Source: Nocardioides aurantiacus (lineage in GTDB: Bacteria > Actinomycetota > Actinomycetes > Propionibacteriales > Nocardioidaceae). From it: a stretch of 64,000 nucleotides of DNA. Under the pieces are notes generated by a model that saw nothing but the letters and a program-made list of their open reading frames with translations, had not been told where the DNA came from and did not search any database. The translations under genes were made by a program, and so were the position numbers. The stretch lies in contig NZ_RKHO01000001.1 in assembly GCF_003752505.1 (NCBI RefSeq), forward strand, positions 1,488,001-1,552,000. The letters run 5' to 3'. Shown here one piece after another: positions 29,832 through 41,140 of the stretch. Numbering within the stretch: the first letter of the stretch is position 1; each line of letters opens with the position of its first letter.

Positions 29832-30623
29832 TCAGGCTCGGGCCAGGAGCACGACGGCGCCCAGCAGACCGGCCCGTGTCGCTGCCACGTTGTTCGCGAT
29901 CCGCTCGCCGAAGGCGGGGCCGAAGACCGCCGCGGGGGTGACGCCGCCGGGGGGTGGCGGACCCCAGGCCTGGGCCGTCCGGTCCTCGACGGCCTCGACG
30001 GTGAAGCCGGCGTCGAGGAGCGCCGCGGTGTAGTCCCCCACGTCCTCGACGAACGAGGAGCGGGGGTCCTCGGCCCAGGGGAGCGGGTAGGTCAGCCTGC
30101 CCGTACCGGTGCGCACCTGCTCGTAGAGGCCGAACGGCGCCCCGGGCTCCAGCACGCGGTGGACCTCGGCGAAGACTGCGCCCTTGTCCGGCAGGTTCAT
30201 CCCGACGTGCACCATCATCGCGGCCCCGAAGACCCCGTCGGCGTGGGGCAGCCGCTCGGCCGGGGTCGTGGCGAACCGGGTCCGGTCGCCGAGCCCCACC
30301 CGGGAGGACAGCGCGGTGGCCGCCTCCACGAGCTCCGCCGTCAGGTCGACGCCGGTGACGTCCGCACCCGCCCCGGCGGCGAGCCGCGCCGGACCACCGA
30401 GGCCGCAGCCGACGTCCAGCAGCCGGGTGCCGCGGGCCAGACCGAGCCGCTCCACGAGGTGCGCCGTGGCCGGAGCGCCGCCGGCGTGCAGCTGGTCGGC
30501 CGGGTAGAGGTCGGGGGCGGCGAGGTGGTCGACGTCGGTGCCGGCGCCGCGCAGCGCCTCCAGCACGCCGTCGACGAGGTCGTTCCTGCCGTAGTGCTGC
30601 CGGACCAGCTCGCGCACGTGCAT
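29832..30623 (-). CDS. Class I SAM-dependent methyltransferase
   Basis: 263 residues from the ATG at 30623, which has GGGAGGGAGG 8 bases before it; a start at 30641 would overlap that site. SAM-binding motif I is LLDVGCGLGGPARLAA, with VTGVDLTAELVEAA and FGAAMMVHVGMNLPDKGAVF following. The YPADQLHAGG segment and the domain order recall sarcosine/dimethylglycine or gamma-tocopherol type methyltransferases. Substrate is not clear from context. The 147-base gap between this gene and the oxidoreductase gene shows no gene I can support. Confidence 0.86.
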   Translation of the reverse strand: MHVRELVRQHYGRNDLVDGVLEALRGAGTDVDHLAAPDLYPADQLHAGGAPATAHLVERLGLARGTRLLDVGCGLGGPARLAAGAGADVTGVDLTAELVEAATALSSRVGLGDRTRFATTPAERLPHADGVFGAAMMVHVGMNLPDKGAVFAEVHRVLEPGAPFGLYEQVRTGTGRLTYPLPWAEDPRSSFVEDVGDYTAALLDAGFTVEAVEDRTAQAWGPPPPGGVTPAAVFGPAFGERIANNVAATRAGLLGAVVLLARA

Positions 30624-30642
30624 GGACTGCCTCCCTCCCACG

Positions 30643-30648
30643 ACGCTA
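30643..30648 (-). promoter_or_regulatory. -10 box TAGCGT of the methyltransferase gene
   Basis: Minus-strand TAGCGT followed by a 19-base stretch with the GGGAGGGAGG site and then the ATG at 30623. Confidence 0.4.
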
Positions 30649-30770
30649 GACCTCGGGGCGGGGTCCGGCGAGGGGGAGGGCAGGCGGGGTAGACCACGCC
30701 TGCCCAGACCGCTCGGAGCGCTGACGCGCGATCTGCCGGACCTGCCGCTCCCTGCCCGTCGGCCGGCACC

Positions 30771-31280
30771 CTAGGTCGCGGCCAGCTCGTGGGGCAGCAG
30801 CGACCAGCACTCCAGGTCGACCCGCTCGTCGTCGCGGTGGTGGACCGAGCGCAGCACGCCCTCCAGGGTGAAGCCGGCCCGACGGGCGACGGCCGACGAG
30901 GCCGGGTTGCCCGTCGAGACCAGCGCCGTCACGCGCTGCAGGGCGGCCTCCTCGAAGGCCCAGCGGGCCATCGCGAGCAGCGCCGCCGTGGCCACACCCC
31001 GGCGGCGGGCCGACGGCGCCACGGCGTACCCCAGCTCGACCTCGCCGCCCTCGTGGTCGACGGGTCCGGTCACGGCGTACCCGAGGAAGGTGTCGTGGGG
31101 GTCGACCACGGCCCACGCCAGCCGGTCGCGACCGTCGAACCGCGCGACCCAGCCGCGGACCCAGTCCTCGGTGACCACGTGCGGCGTGCGGGTGAAGCGC
31201 AGCACGTCGGGGTCGGCCATCACCGCCAGCACGTCGGGCACGTGCGCGTCCCTCAGGGGCACCAGGCGGACGTCGACCAC
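30771..31280 (-). CDS. GNAT family N-acetyltransferase (RimJ/RimL type)
   Basis: 169 residues. VRLVPLRDAHVPDVLAVMAD opens the domain, VELGYAVAPSARRRGVATAAL carries the acetyl-CoA pyrophosphate-binding RRxGxA loop, and RVTALVSTGNPASSAVARRAGF with EGVLRSVHHRD is the C-terminal half typical of RimJ/RimL-like enzymes. The acceptor (protein N-terminus or small amine) is unknown. GTG at 31280 was chosen as the first start giving a full domain; no good ribosome binding site precedes it. Divergent from the glutamine-synthetase-like gene. Confidence 0.85.
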   Translation of the reverse strand: MVDVRLVPLRDAHVPDVLAVMADPDVLRFTRTPHVVTEDWVRGWVARFDGRDRLAWAVVDPHDTFLGYAVTGPVDHEGGEVELGYAVAPSARRRGVATAALLAMARWAFEEAALQRVTALVSTGNPASSAVARRAGFTLEGVLRSVHHRDDERVDLECWSLLPHELAAT

Positions 31281-31316
31281 GTCGCGATGATGCCCCACGC
31301 CGGCGGGCCCGGACGG

Positions 31317-31322
31317 TAGTTT
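31317..31322 (+). promoter_or_regulatory. -10 box TAGTTT of the glutamine-synthetase-like gene, leaderless
   Basis: TAGTTT, 6 bases, then the ATG at 31329; no ribosome binding site precedes the start. Confidence 0.5.
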
Positions 31323-31328
31323 CCCCGC

Positions 31329-32735
31329 ATGAGCCCGACCCCCGACCGTCCCGTCCCACCCCCGGCCGCCGCGCCCGTCGACCCGGACGCCCTCGCGGCG
31401 CGGCTGCGCGACCGGGGAGTCCACGGCGTGCAGGTCGGCTGGGTCGACAACAACGGCATCGTCCGCTCCCGGATCGTGCCGGTGACCGACCTGGCCGGCG
31501 CCCTCCACCGCGGCGTCGGGGTCACCGCCGCGTTCGCGGTCTTCGACAGCCACGACGGCATCACCTTCGCCCACGAGGGCCTGTCCACGCCGTCGGGCGA
31601 CGTGCGGCTGGTGCCCGACCTCGCCACGGCCGACGACGTCGTCGCCCTCGCGGGGGAGCCGGGCCTGGCCTGGGCGCACGGACGCCAGGTGGCGGCGGAC
31701 GGCTCGCCGTGGCCCTACTGCCAGCGCAGCGTGCTGCGCCGCCAGGTCGAGCGGCTCGCCGACGCGGGGTTCGAGGCGCGGGCCGGCTTCGAGGTCGAGC
31801 TGTTCCTCTCGAGGGAGGACCCCGACGGTGCCCTGGTGCCGGCCCACCGTGGCCCGGCGTACTCCGCCAACGCGGTGCGTGACGTCCACGAGTTCGTGGT
31901 GCGGCTGCTGGCCGACGTCGAGGGCAACGGGCTGCGCGTCGGGCAGGTGCACGCGGAGTACGGCGGCGCCCAGGTCGAGCTCGCGCTCGACGCCCGCGAC
32001 CCGCTGGCCGCCGCCGACGCCCAGGTGCTCCTGCGCCAGACCGTGCACGCCGCCGCCCGCGCCCACGGCCTGCGCGCCAGCCTGGCGCCGCTGCCGTCGG
32101 CCGAGGCGGCCGGCAACGGCTGGCACCTGCACTCCTCGCTTGTGCGCGAGGGGCGCAACGCACTCACCGGCGACGGCGAGCACGGCCTGTCCCAGGTCGG
32201 CCGGGGCTACCTCGCGGGCCTGCTGCGCGAGCTGCCCGGCGTGGTGGCCGTGACCGCGCCCAGCACGGGGTCGCTGCTGCGCCGGCGGCCGCACTACTGG
32301 GCCGGGGCCTACGGCTTCTGGGGCGTGGAGAACCGCGAGGCGGCGCTGCGGCTGGGGCCCGGCTCGCCGCTGCTCGGACCCGAGCACACCAACGTGGAGC
32401 TCAAGGCCTGCGACGCCTCGGCCAACCCCTACCTCGCCCTCGCCGTGGCACTGGCCGCCGGCCTCTCCGGCGTGGAGGAGGGGCTGGAGCCCCCGGTGCC
32501 GGTGCAGGAGGACGTCGGCGGCTGGGACGACGCCCGCCGCGCCGAGGCGGGGATCCACGCGCTCGCGACGACCCACGAGGAGCAGCGGGAGCACCTGCTG
32601 GCGAGCACGCTCGTGCGCGAGGTGCTGGGCGAGGACCTGCTGGGCGCCTTCGTGGCCTGCCGCGACGCCGACGCCGCCTGGGCCGCCGACCGCACGCCCG
32701 ACGAGGTGCTGGCGTCGCTGCGATGGATCTACTGA
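31329..32735 (+). CDS. Glutamine synthetase family protein (gamma-glutamyl ligase-like)
   Basis: 468 residues. The N-terminal beta-grasp part has VQVGWVDNNGIVRSRIVP; the catalytic barrel shows AGFEVELFL (metal-binding Glu pair), VHAEYGGAQVELAL, NGWHLHSSLVREGRNAL and GVENREAALRL with ELKACDASANPYLALA. It lacks the adenylylation-tyrosine region of GlnA and its first 20 residues are Pro-rich, so it is more like gamma-glutamylpolyamine or other amine-glutamate ligases than GlnA (inference). Its last 13 bases overlap the next gene. Confidence 0.85.
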   Translation: MSPTPDRPVPPPAAAPVDPDALAARLRDRGVHGVQVGWVDNNGIVRSRIVPVTDLAGALHRGVGVTAAFAVFDSHDGITFAHEGLSTPSGDVRLVPDLATADDVVALAGEPGLAWAHGRQVAADGSPWPYCQRSVLRRQVERLADAGFEARAGFEVELFLSREDPDGALVPAHRGPAYSANAVRDVHEFVVRLLADVEGNGLRVGQVHAEYGGAQVELALDARDPLAAADAQVLLRQTVHAAARAHGLRASLAPLPSAEAAGNGWHLHSSLVREGRNALTGDGEHGLSQVGRGYLAGLLRELPGVVAVTAPSTGSLLRRRPHYWAGAYGFWGVENREAALRLGPGSPLLGPEHTNVELKACDASANPYLALAVALAAGLSGVEEGLEPPVPVQEDVGGWDDARRAEAGIHALATTHEEQREHLLASTLVREVLGEDLLGAFVACRDADAAWAADRTPDEVLASLRWIY

Positions 32736-33430
32736 GGCTGCCCGGGGCCGACCGGGTCCTGGCGCGGCACGGCGAGGTGCTGCCCCAGCCCGACCAGCTC
32801 TGCGGCCCGTTCGCGGCCCACGTCGGGCTGCACGCCGTCCTCGACGCGGTGCCGGGGACCACCGACCTCGCCGTCGCCGCCGGCACCCGGGTGTGGCCCG
32901 CGGACGTCGCCACCTGGCGGCCCGCCGGCGCCCCGCTGCTGCGCACCGGCTGGGACCGCCTGCCGGAGGCACCGTCGGTGGACGACAGCGGCACCGACGC
33001 CGCCGGGGTCGCGACCGCCGTGCGCTCGCTGACCGACGTCGACGTGGTGGGCGTGCCTGCGACGGGGCTGACGGTCACGGGGCTGGCGGCCCTGCTCGTC
33101 TCCCTGCTGGGGGGCGCGCCCGTCGGGGTGCTGGCCAACGTGCGGACCGGAGCGCTCGACCCGGGGGCGGGCTTCGACGTCGGCCACTTCGTGGTGCTGT
33201 GGGGGGTCTCGGCCGACGGCTCGCTGGTGGGGGTGGGCGACACCTACGCCGAGCTGGGCGCGGCCGGTCAGCCGCCGGGCTGCCGCGTGGTCGGCGCGGA
33301 GTCGCTGCTCGCCGGGCTGGCGGCGCCACCGGGACGCGGGCTGCTGCTGCTCGTCGACCGTCGAGACCGGGCCGCGCTCGGCGACCTGCTGGACGGGCTC
33401 GGCGTGGCGACGGGGGAGTGGGCGACCTAG
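32723..33430 (+). CDS. DUF6885-like protein with a C39/papain-like pattern
   Basis: 235 residues. VLPQPDQLCGPFAAHVGLHAVL places Gln and Cys as in C39-like cysteine peptidases (Q....CG); FDVGHFVVLWGV supplies the matching His, and VGDTYAELG an Asp. I recall this family as DUF6885; no activity is known to me. The start overlaps the glutamine-synthetase-like gene by 13 bases, so the two must work together. A ligase plus an amidase/peptidase acting on gamma-glutamyl bonds is an attractive but untested reading. Confidence 0.72.
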   Translation: MDLLRLPGADRVLARHGEVLPQPDQLCGPFAAHVGLHAVLDAVPGTTDLAVAAGTRVWPADVATWRPAGAPLLRTGWDRLPEAPSVDDSGTDAAGVATAVRSLTDVDVVGVPATGLTVTGLAALLVSLLGGAPVGVLANVRTGALDPGAGFDVGHFVVLWGVSADGSLVGVGDTYAELGAAGQPPGCRVVGAESLLAGLAAPPGRGLLLLVDRRDRAALGDLLDGLGVATGEWAT

Positions 33431-33443
33431 GGGCGCCGCCGGG

Positions 33444-34139
33444 TCACCAGCCCCGCTCGCGCCACTCCGCGAGGTGGGGCCGCTCGTCGCCGAGCGTGCC
33501 GTCGCTGCCGTGGCCGGGGTAGAACCACGTCTCGTCGGGCAGCCGGTCGAAGACCTTGGTGGTGACCTCGTCGAGGAGGGTGCGGAACGCGTCGGCGTCG
33601 CCGAAGGTGTTGCCGACGCCGCCCGGGAAGAGGCTGTCGCCGGTCCACAGGTGCGGGGTGCCCTGGGGGTCGTCGTAGAGCAGCGCGATCGAGCCCGGCG
33701 TGTGGCCCACGAGGTGGATGACCTCGAGGCGGGCCTCGCCCACCTCGATGGTGTCGCCGTGACGGACGCGGTCGTCGACGGTGACGCCCGTCTGCTCGGT
33801 CACGGCGTCGGCGTCGGGCTCGCCGGCCACGGTCACCGCGCCGGTCGCGGCGACGACGTCGGCCAGCGCCCGGTGGTGGTCCCAGTGCTGGTGGGTGGTG
33901 ACCACCCGGGTCACCCCGGTGGTGCCGATCAGCTCGAGCAGCCGCTCGGGCTCGGCCGCGGCGTCGACGAGCAGCTGCTCGTCGGTGGCGCGACAGCGCA
34001 GCAGGTAGCAGTTGTTCGACATCTTCTCGTCGACGGCCAGCTTGGTGACCACCAGCCCGGCCAGCTCCCGGGTGTCCGGCGGACCGCCGGGGGAGACGTC
34101 GCCGGAGTAGGGACCGCTGTCGCCGATGCTGCTCGCCAT
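33444..34139 (-). CDS. MBL-fold metallo-hydrolase (glyoxalase II-like)
   Basis: 231 residues. Metal-binding THQHWDHHRALADV (HxHxDH), His in VIHLVGHTPGSIALL, Asp in LWTGDSLFPGGVG and the last His in FYPGHGSDGTLGDERPH form the full dinuclear zinc set. This looks like glyoxalase II or persulfide dioxygenase-like hydrolases. Leaderless promoter. A homologous hydrolase is divergent from uvrA in Mycobacterium (Rv1637c next to uvrA Rv1638), so the pairing is conserved. Confidence 0.88.
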   Translation of the reverse strand: MASSIGDSGPYSGDVSPGGPPDTRELAGLVVTKLAVDEKMSNNCYLLRCRATDEQLLVDAAAEPERLLELIGTTGVTRVVTTHQHWDHHRALADVVAATGAVTVAGEPDADAVTEQTGVTVDDRVRHGDTIEVGEARLEVIHLVGHTPGSIALLYDDPQGTPHLWTGDSLFPGGVGNTFGDADAFRTLLDEVTTKVFDRLPDETWFYPGHGSDGTLGDERPHLAEWRERGW

Positions 34140-34146
34140 GGCGCCC

Positions 34147-34152
34147 AGCCTA
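34147..34152 (-). promoter_or_regulatory. -10 box TAGGCT of the MBL hydrolase gene, leaderless
   Basis: Minus-strand TAGGCT, 7 bases, then the ATG at 34139. Confidence 0.5.
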
Positions 34153-34238
34153 GGGGGCGGCCGCGGACCTCGGTCGGGGCTGTCGGTGGTGCGACGTACG
34201 GTGCTCGGGTGGCCGTGTTGAAGATGTCCGATAAGATC

Positions 34239-34254
34239 GCGAACACGTGTTCGA
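34239..34254 (+). promoter_or_regulatory. LexA/SOS box upstream of uvrA
   Basis: GCGAACACGTGTTCGA matches the actinobacterial/Gram-positive SOS operator TCGAAC-N4-GTTCGA at all but the first base. It lies 67 bases before the uvrA GTG; TAAGAT just before it (34232-34237) is a candidate -10. uvrA is a standard LexA target, so DNA damage induction is likely. Confidence 0.75.
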
Positions 34255-34320
34255 AGGCGTCCAGCTCACCGGCACGCACCGTCGCAGAGCCGTTTCCGAG
34301 TGCAAGCAGGGGTCTAGTTC

Positions 34321-37182
<2,862 letters not shown>

Positions 37183-37286
37183 CCGCCGACCCAGGGGACG
37201 CACAGCCGATCCACAGCAGGGTGGGTCACCTTGGCCGTGTCCGTATCTTGAGCGGACGGGACACGCCCCCACCTCCGGAGGACCTG

Positions 37287-37790
37287 ATGACGCCGCAGAC
37301 CCCGACCGACGCCCGCAGCTCCGACGAGGCTGCCGCGGTTCCCGCGCACTGCCCCCGCTCCGCGTCGCGGCGTGCCCTGGTCGGGGGTGTCCTCGGTGTC
37401 GGCGTCGGGGTGCCGCTGGTCGCCGCCTGCGGCTCCGGCTCGTCGGGCTCCGACCAGGCGTCCGACGAGGCCTCGGGCGACGGGGGCGGCTCCACCACCA
37501 GCTCCGGCCCCATCACCACCACCAGCAAGGTGCCGGTCGGCGGCGGCCTGATCTTCGCGGGCGAGAAGGTCGTGGTGACCCAGCCGACCGAGGGCGAGTT
37601 CAAGGCCTTCACCGCCGTGTGCACCCACGCGCAGTGCGTGGTCACCTCGGTCGAGGACGACGAGATCGACTGCTCCTGCCACGGGAGCCGGTTCTCGATC
37701 ACCGACGGCTCGGTGGTCACCGGTCCGGCCGACCGGCCGCTCGCCGAGCTCCAGGTCAGCGTCGAGGGCGAGGACATCAGCGTCAGCTGA
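37287..37790 (+). CDS. Rieske [2Fe-2S] lipoprotein
   Basis: 167 residues. An N-terminal twin-arginine-like SRRALVGG, hydrophobic stretch and lipobox LVAAC at about residues 45-49 indicate export as a lipoprotein. A low-complexity Ser/Gly/Asp/Thr linker follows. The Rieske domain binds the cluster through CTHAQC and CSCHGSRF. It may serve as an electron-transfer or redox protein at the outer face of the membrane; its partner is unknown. ATG with GGAGGA upstream (37276-37282). Confidence 0.9.
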   Translation: MTPQTPTDARSSDEAAAVPAHCPRSASRRALVGGVLGVGVGVPLVAACGSGSSGSDQASDEASGDGGGSTTSSGPITTTSKVPVGGGLIFAGEKVVVTQPTEGEFKAFTAVCTHAQCVVTSVEDDEIDCSCHGSRFSITDGSVVTGPADRPLAELQVSVEGEDISVS

Positions 37791-37793
37791 CGC
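37780..37793 (+). terminator. Perfect 14-bp palindrome across the Rieske stop codon
   Basis: GCGTCAGCTGACGC overlaps the stop and lies between convergent genes (Rieske plus, stress protein minus). A hairpin or a bidirectional terminator is possible; there is no T-run. Confidence 0.3.
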
Positions 37794-37810
37794 GGCCCCC
37801 GGGGTGCGCC

Positions 37811-38230
37811 TCAGTCGGCCTTGACGGCGAGCACGGGGCAAGGTGCCTCGAAGAGCACCTCCTGCGCGGTGCTGCCGGTGATCAGCTTGCCGACCGACGT
37901 ACGCCGACGCAGGCCGATGACGACCACGTCGGCCTGGTGGCGCACCGCGGCGGCCAGGATCGCCTCGGCCGCCGAGCCGCCGTCGGTGGGCTGCTCCACC
38001 TCGTGGGCCACCCCGAGCTCGGCGAGCCGGGCCGCGATCGCGTCCAGCTCCTGCGCCGGCGCGAAGTGCGGGTGGTTGTAGTTGCCGAAGTGGCCGGTGT
38101 TCACCACCACGAGGCGGGCGCCGGCGGAGGTCGCCCACGCCTCCGCCCGGGCGAGGGCCGCGAGGCCCTCCGGGGAGGGCAGGTAGCCCACGACGACGGT
38201 CTGGACGCTCGGGTATGTCAGCTCGGCCAC
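37811..38230 (-). CDS. Universal stress protein (UspA family)
   Basis: 139 residues, one Usp domain. TVVVGYLPSPEGLAALARAEA gives the first strand and loop, RLVVVNTGHF the second; the ATP-binding motif is partly seen in VVVIGLRRRTSVGKLITGSTAQEVLFEAPCPVL (G-2X-G-9X-G(S/T) type). ATP binding is therefore likely. Leaderless GTG start at 38230. Divergent from uvrC across 54 bases that hold two opposing -10 boxes. Confidence 0.88.
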   Translation of the reverse strand: MAELTYPSVQTVVVGYLPSPEGLAALARAEAWATSAGARLVVVNTGHFGNYNHPHFAPAQELDAIAARLAELGVAHEVEQPTDGGSAAEAILAAAVRHQADVVVIGLRRRTSVGKLITGSTAQEVLFEAPCPVLAVKAD

Positions 38231-38237
38231 GGACCCC

Positions 38238-38243
38238 ACCCTA
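38238..38243 (-). promoter_or_regulatory. -10 box TAGGGT of the universal stress protein gene, leaderless
   Basis: Minus-strand TAGGGT, 7 bases, then the GTG at 38230. The uvrC box faces the other way 30 bases off. Confidence 0.55.
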
Positions 38244-38272
38244 GGCCGGATCGCGTCGTCGGTGCTGGCTCG

Positions 38273-38278
38273 TAGGGT
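38273..38278 (+). promoter_or_regulatory. -10 box TAGGGT of uvrC, leaderless
   Basis: TAGGGT, 6 bases, then the GTG at 38285. Confidence 0.55.
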
Positions 38279-38284
38279 TGTCGT

Positions 38285-40258
38285 GTGGCCCACCCGTCGA
38301 CCTACCGACCCCGCGCGGGGTCGATCCCCACCCAGCCGGGCGTCTACCGCTTCCGCGACAAGGACGGCCGGGTCGTCTACGTCGGCAAGGCCAAGAGCCT
38401 GCGGGCCCGGCTCTCGTCCTACTTCCAGGACATCACCGCCCTCCACCCGCGCACCGCCACGATGGTGACCACGGCGGCCTCGGTGGAGTGGACCGTGGTG
38501 GCGACCGAGGTCGAGGCGTTGCAGCTGGAGTACTCCTGGATCAAGGAGTACGACCCCCGCTTCAACGTGAAGTACCGCGACGACAAGTCCTACCCCTGGC
38601 TCGCGATCACCATGAACGAGGAGTTCCCCCGGGTCATGGTCGGGCGCGGGGCCAAGCGCAAGGGCGTGAAGTACTTCGGCCCCTACAGCCACGCCTGGGC
38701 CATCCGCGAGACCGTCGACCTGCTGCTGCGCGTCTTCCCGATGCGCTCGTGCAGCAACGGCGTCTTCAAGCGCTCGGAGCAGATCGGGCGGCCCTGCCTG
38801 CTGGGCTACATCGAGAAGTGCTCCGCGCCGTGCGTGGGCCGGGTCGACGCCGACGAGCACCGCGGCATCGCCGAGGACCTCGCCGACTTCATGGGCGGGC
38901 GCACCGACGCCTTCGTCAAGCGCGTCCAGACCCAGATGTACGCCGCCTCGGCCGAGCAGGACTACGAGCGTGCCGCCCGGCTGCGCGACGACCTGGGCGC
39001 GCTGACCAAGGCGTTGGAGAAGCAGGCGGTGGTCTTCGGCGACGGCACCGACGCCGACGTCATCGCGCTGGCCGAGGACCCCCTCGAGGTGGCCGTGCAG
39101 ATCTTCCACGTCCGGGCGGGGCGCATCCGCGGCCAGCGTGGCTGGGTCGCCGACCGGGTCGAGGACCTCGACACCGCCGGTCTCGTGGGCGAGTTCCTGC
39201 TCCAGCTCTACGCCGGTGAGGAGGGCGACGCGATCCCGCGCGAGGTGCTGGTCCCGGCGCTGCCCGAGGACGTCGCGACGTTCGAGCAGCTGCTGGGGGA
39301 GACCCGCGGCAGCAAGGTGCGGATCCGGGTGCCGCAGCGGGGCGACAAGCGCACCCTGCAGGAGACCGTCGCCCAGAACGCCAAGCAGTCGCTGATGCTC
39401 CACAAGACCAAGCGCGCCAGCGACCTGACGGTGCGCAGCAAGGCGCTGGAGGAGATCCAGCTGGCCCTCGACCTGCCGGACGCCCCCCTGCGCATCGAGT
39501 GCTACGACGTCTCCAACCTGCAGGGCACCGAGGTGGTGGCCTCGATGGTCGTCTTCGAGGACGGCCTGGCCCGCAAGGGGGAGTACCGCCGCTTCGTGAT
39601 CCGTGGCGTGGACGGGCAGAACGACGTCGCCTCGATGCACGAGGTGATCACGCGCCGGTTCCGGAGGCTGCTCGACGAGCGGATCGAGCACGGCGACCTC
39701 GCCGGCGGCGAGGTGGACCCCGACGCCGGTCCGATGCTCGTCGACCCCGACACCGGGCGACCCCGCAAGTTCGCCTACACGCCCGGGCTGGTGGTCGTCG
39801 ACGGCGGGCCGCCGCAGGTCGCCGCGGCGCAGCGCGCGCTCGACGAGCTCGGCATCGACGACGTCCCGCTCTGCGGCCTGGCCAAGCGCCTCGAGGAGGT
39901 GTGGGTGCCGGGCGAGGAGGACCCCGTGATCCTGCCGCGCTCCAGCGAGGGGCTCTACCTCCTCCAGCGCATCCGTGACGAGGCCCACCGCTTCGCGATC
40001 TCCCACCACCGCTCGCGGCGGTCCAAGACCATGGTCGAGAGCCTCCTCGACGACGTGCCGGGGCTGGGCGAGGTCCGTCGCAAGACCCTGATCAAGCACT
40101 TCGGGTCGCTGAAGAAGCTGCGCACCGCCTCGGTGGAGGAGATCGCCCAGGTGCCCGGCATCGGCACCCGCACCGCGACCGCCATCAGCGAGGCCGTGAC
40201 CGCCTCGCCGCGCACCGTCGGGGTCAACACCGCCACCGGCGAGATCGAGGAGGGCTGA
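38285..40258 (+). CDS. uvrC: UvrABC excinuclease subunit C
   Basis: Makes both incisions around a DNA lesion. 657 residues. The N-terminal GIY-YIG nuclease is [25 protein letters not shown], the UVR helix is near [20 protein letters not shown], and the RNase H-like domain starts at [24 protein letters not shown] with a later [10 protein letters not shown]. Two C-terminal helix-hairpin-helix motifs are [21 protein letters not shown] and [13 protein letters not shown]. First gene of uvrC-rapZ-yvcK-whiA. Confidence 0.97.
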   Translation: MAHPSTYRPRAGSIPTQPGVYRFRDKDGRVVYVGKAKSLRARLSSYFQDITALHPRTATMVTTAASVEWTVVATEVEALQLEYSWIKEYDPRFNVKYRDDKSYPWLAITMNEEFPRVMVGRGAKRKGVKYFGPYSHAWAIRETVDLLLRVFPMRSCSNGVFKRSEQIGRPCLLGYIEKCSAPCVGRVDADEHRGIAEDLADFMGGRTDAFVKRVQTQMYAASAEQDYERAARLRDDLGALTKALEKQAVVFGDGTDADVIALAEDPLEVAVQIFHVRAGRIRGQRGWVADRVEDLDTAGLVGEFLLQLYAGEEGDAIPREVLVPALPEDVATFEQLLGETRGSKVRIRVPQRGDKRTLQETVAQNAKQSLMLHKTKRASDLTVRSKALEEIQLALDLPDAPLRIECYDVSNLQGTEVVASMVVFEDGLARKGEYRRFVIRGVDGQNDVASMHEVITRRFRRLLDERIEHGDLAGGEVDPDAGPMLVDPDTGRPRKFAYTPGLVVVDGGPPQVAAAQRALDELGIDDVPLCGLAKRLEEVWVPGEEDPVILPRSSEGLYLLQRIRDEAHRFAISHHRSRRSKTMVESLLDDVPGLGEVRRKTLIKHFGSLKKLRTASVEEIAQVPGIGTRTATAISEAVTASPRTVGVNTATGEIEEG

Positions 40259-41139
40259 TGACGCAGCCGGACGAGCAGACGCAGCAGGGCGAGCTGGTGG
40301 TCGTCACCGGCATGACCGGAGCGGGCCGCAGCACCGCCGCCAAGGAGCTGGAGGACCTCGGCTACTTCGTCGTCGACAACCTGCCGCCCGAGCTGGTGGG
40401 CGACGTGGTGCGTCTCGTCGACTCACGCCAGGGCCTCTCCCAGCCGGTGGCGGCGGTCGTCGACGTGCGGGCCGGGGTGTTCTTCGACGCGCTGCGCGAG
40501 CAGCTGGCCGACGACTTCCCCACCCGCCGCACGACGCTGCTCTACCTCGACGCCGACGACGACATCCTGGTCCGGCGGCAGGAGGCGGCCCGACGGCCGC
40601 ACCCGCTGCAGGCCGGTGGACGGCTGCTCGACGGCATCGTCGCGGAGCGGGCCGTCATGGCCGACCTGCGCAGCGAGGCCGACCTGGTCATCGACACCAC
40701 CCCGCTCAACGTCCACCAGCTCAAGGCCCGGGTGGCGCGCGACTTCGGCACGCCCGACACCGTGCGGCTCCGGGTGACGGTGGTCAGCTTCGGCTTCAAG
40801 TACGGCGTCCCGGTGGACGCCGACCTGCTGGCCGACATGCGCTTCATCCCCAACCCGTTCTGGGTGCCCGAGCTGCGGCCGTTGACCGGCCAGGACGCGC
40901 CCGTCGCGGCGTACGTCAAGGAGAGGGACGACGCCCAGGAGTTCCTGGAGCGCTACCTGCCGGTCGTGGAGACCGTGGGACGCGGCTACCTCCGCGAGGG
41001 CAAGCGCTTCATGACGATCGCGATCGGGTGCACGGGCGGCAAGCACCGCAGCGTGGCGATGTCGGAGGAGATCGCCGCTCGGCTGCGGGAGCAGGGACTC
41101 GAGGCCGACGCCGTCCACCGCGACCTCGGGCGGGAGTGA
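40258..41139 (+). CDS. rapZ: RapZ (RNase adapter, YvcJ/YhbJ family) nucleotide-binding protein
   Basis: 293 residues. The P-loop is GMTGAGRSTAAKELEDLGYFVVDN, which carries Arg where many members have Lys (GKS). The middle has VIDTTPLNVHQLKARVARDF and VTVVSFGFKYGVP; the C-terminal domain ends in FMTIAIGCTGGKHRSVAMSEEIA. In E. coli RapZ guides RNase E to GlmZ; in actinobacteria the role is less clear. ATG overlaps the uvrC stop (TGATG). The order uvrC-rapZ-yvcK-whiA is conserved. Confidence 0.95.
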   Translation: MTQPDEQTQQGELVVVTGMTGAGRSTAAKELEDLGYFVVDNLPPELVGDVVRLVDSRQGLSQPVAAVVDVRAGVFFDALREQLADDFPTRRTTLLYLDADDDILVRRQEAARRPHPLQAGGRLLDGIVAERAVMADLRSEADLVIDTTPLNVHQLKARVARDFGTPDTVRLRVTVVSFGFKYGVPVDADLLADMRFIPNPFWVPELRPLTGQDAPVAAYVKERDDAQEFLERYLPVVETVGRGYLREGKRFMTIAIGCTGGKHRSVAMSEEIAARLREQGLEADAVHRDLGRE

Positions 41140-41140
41140 C

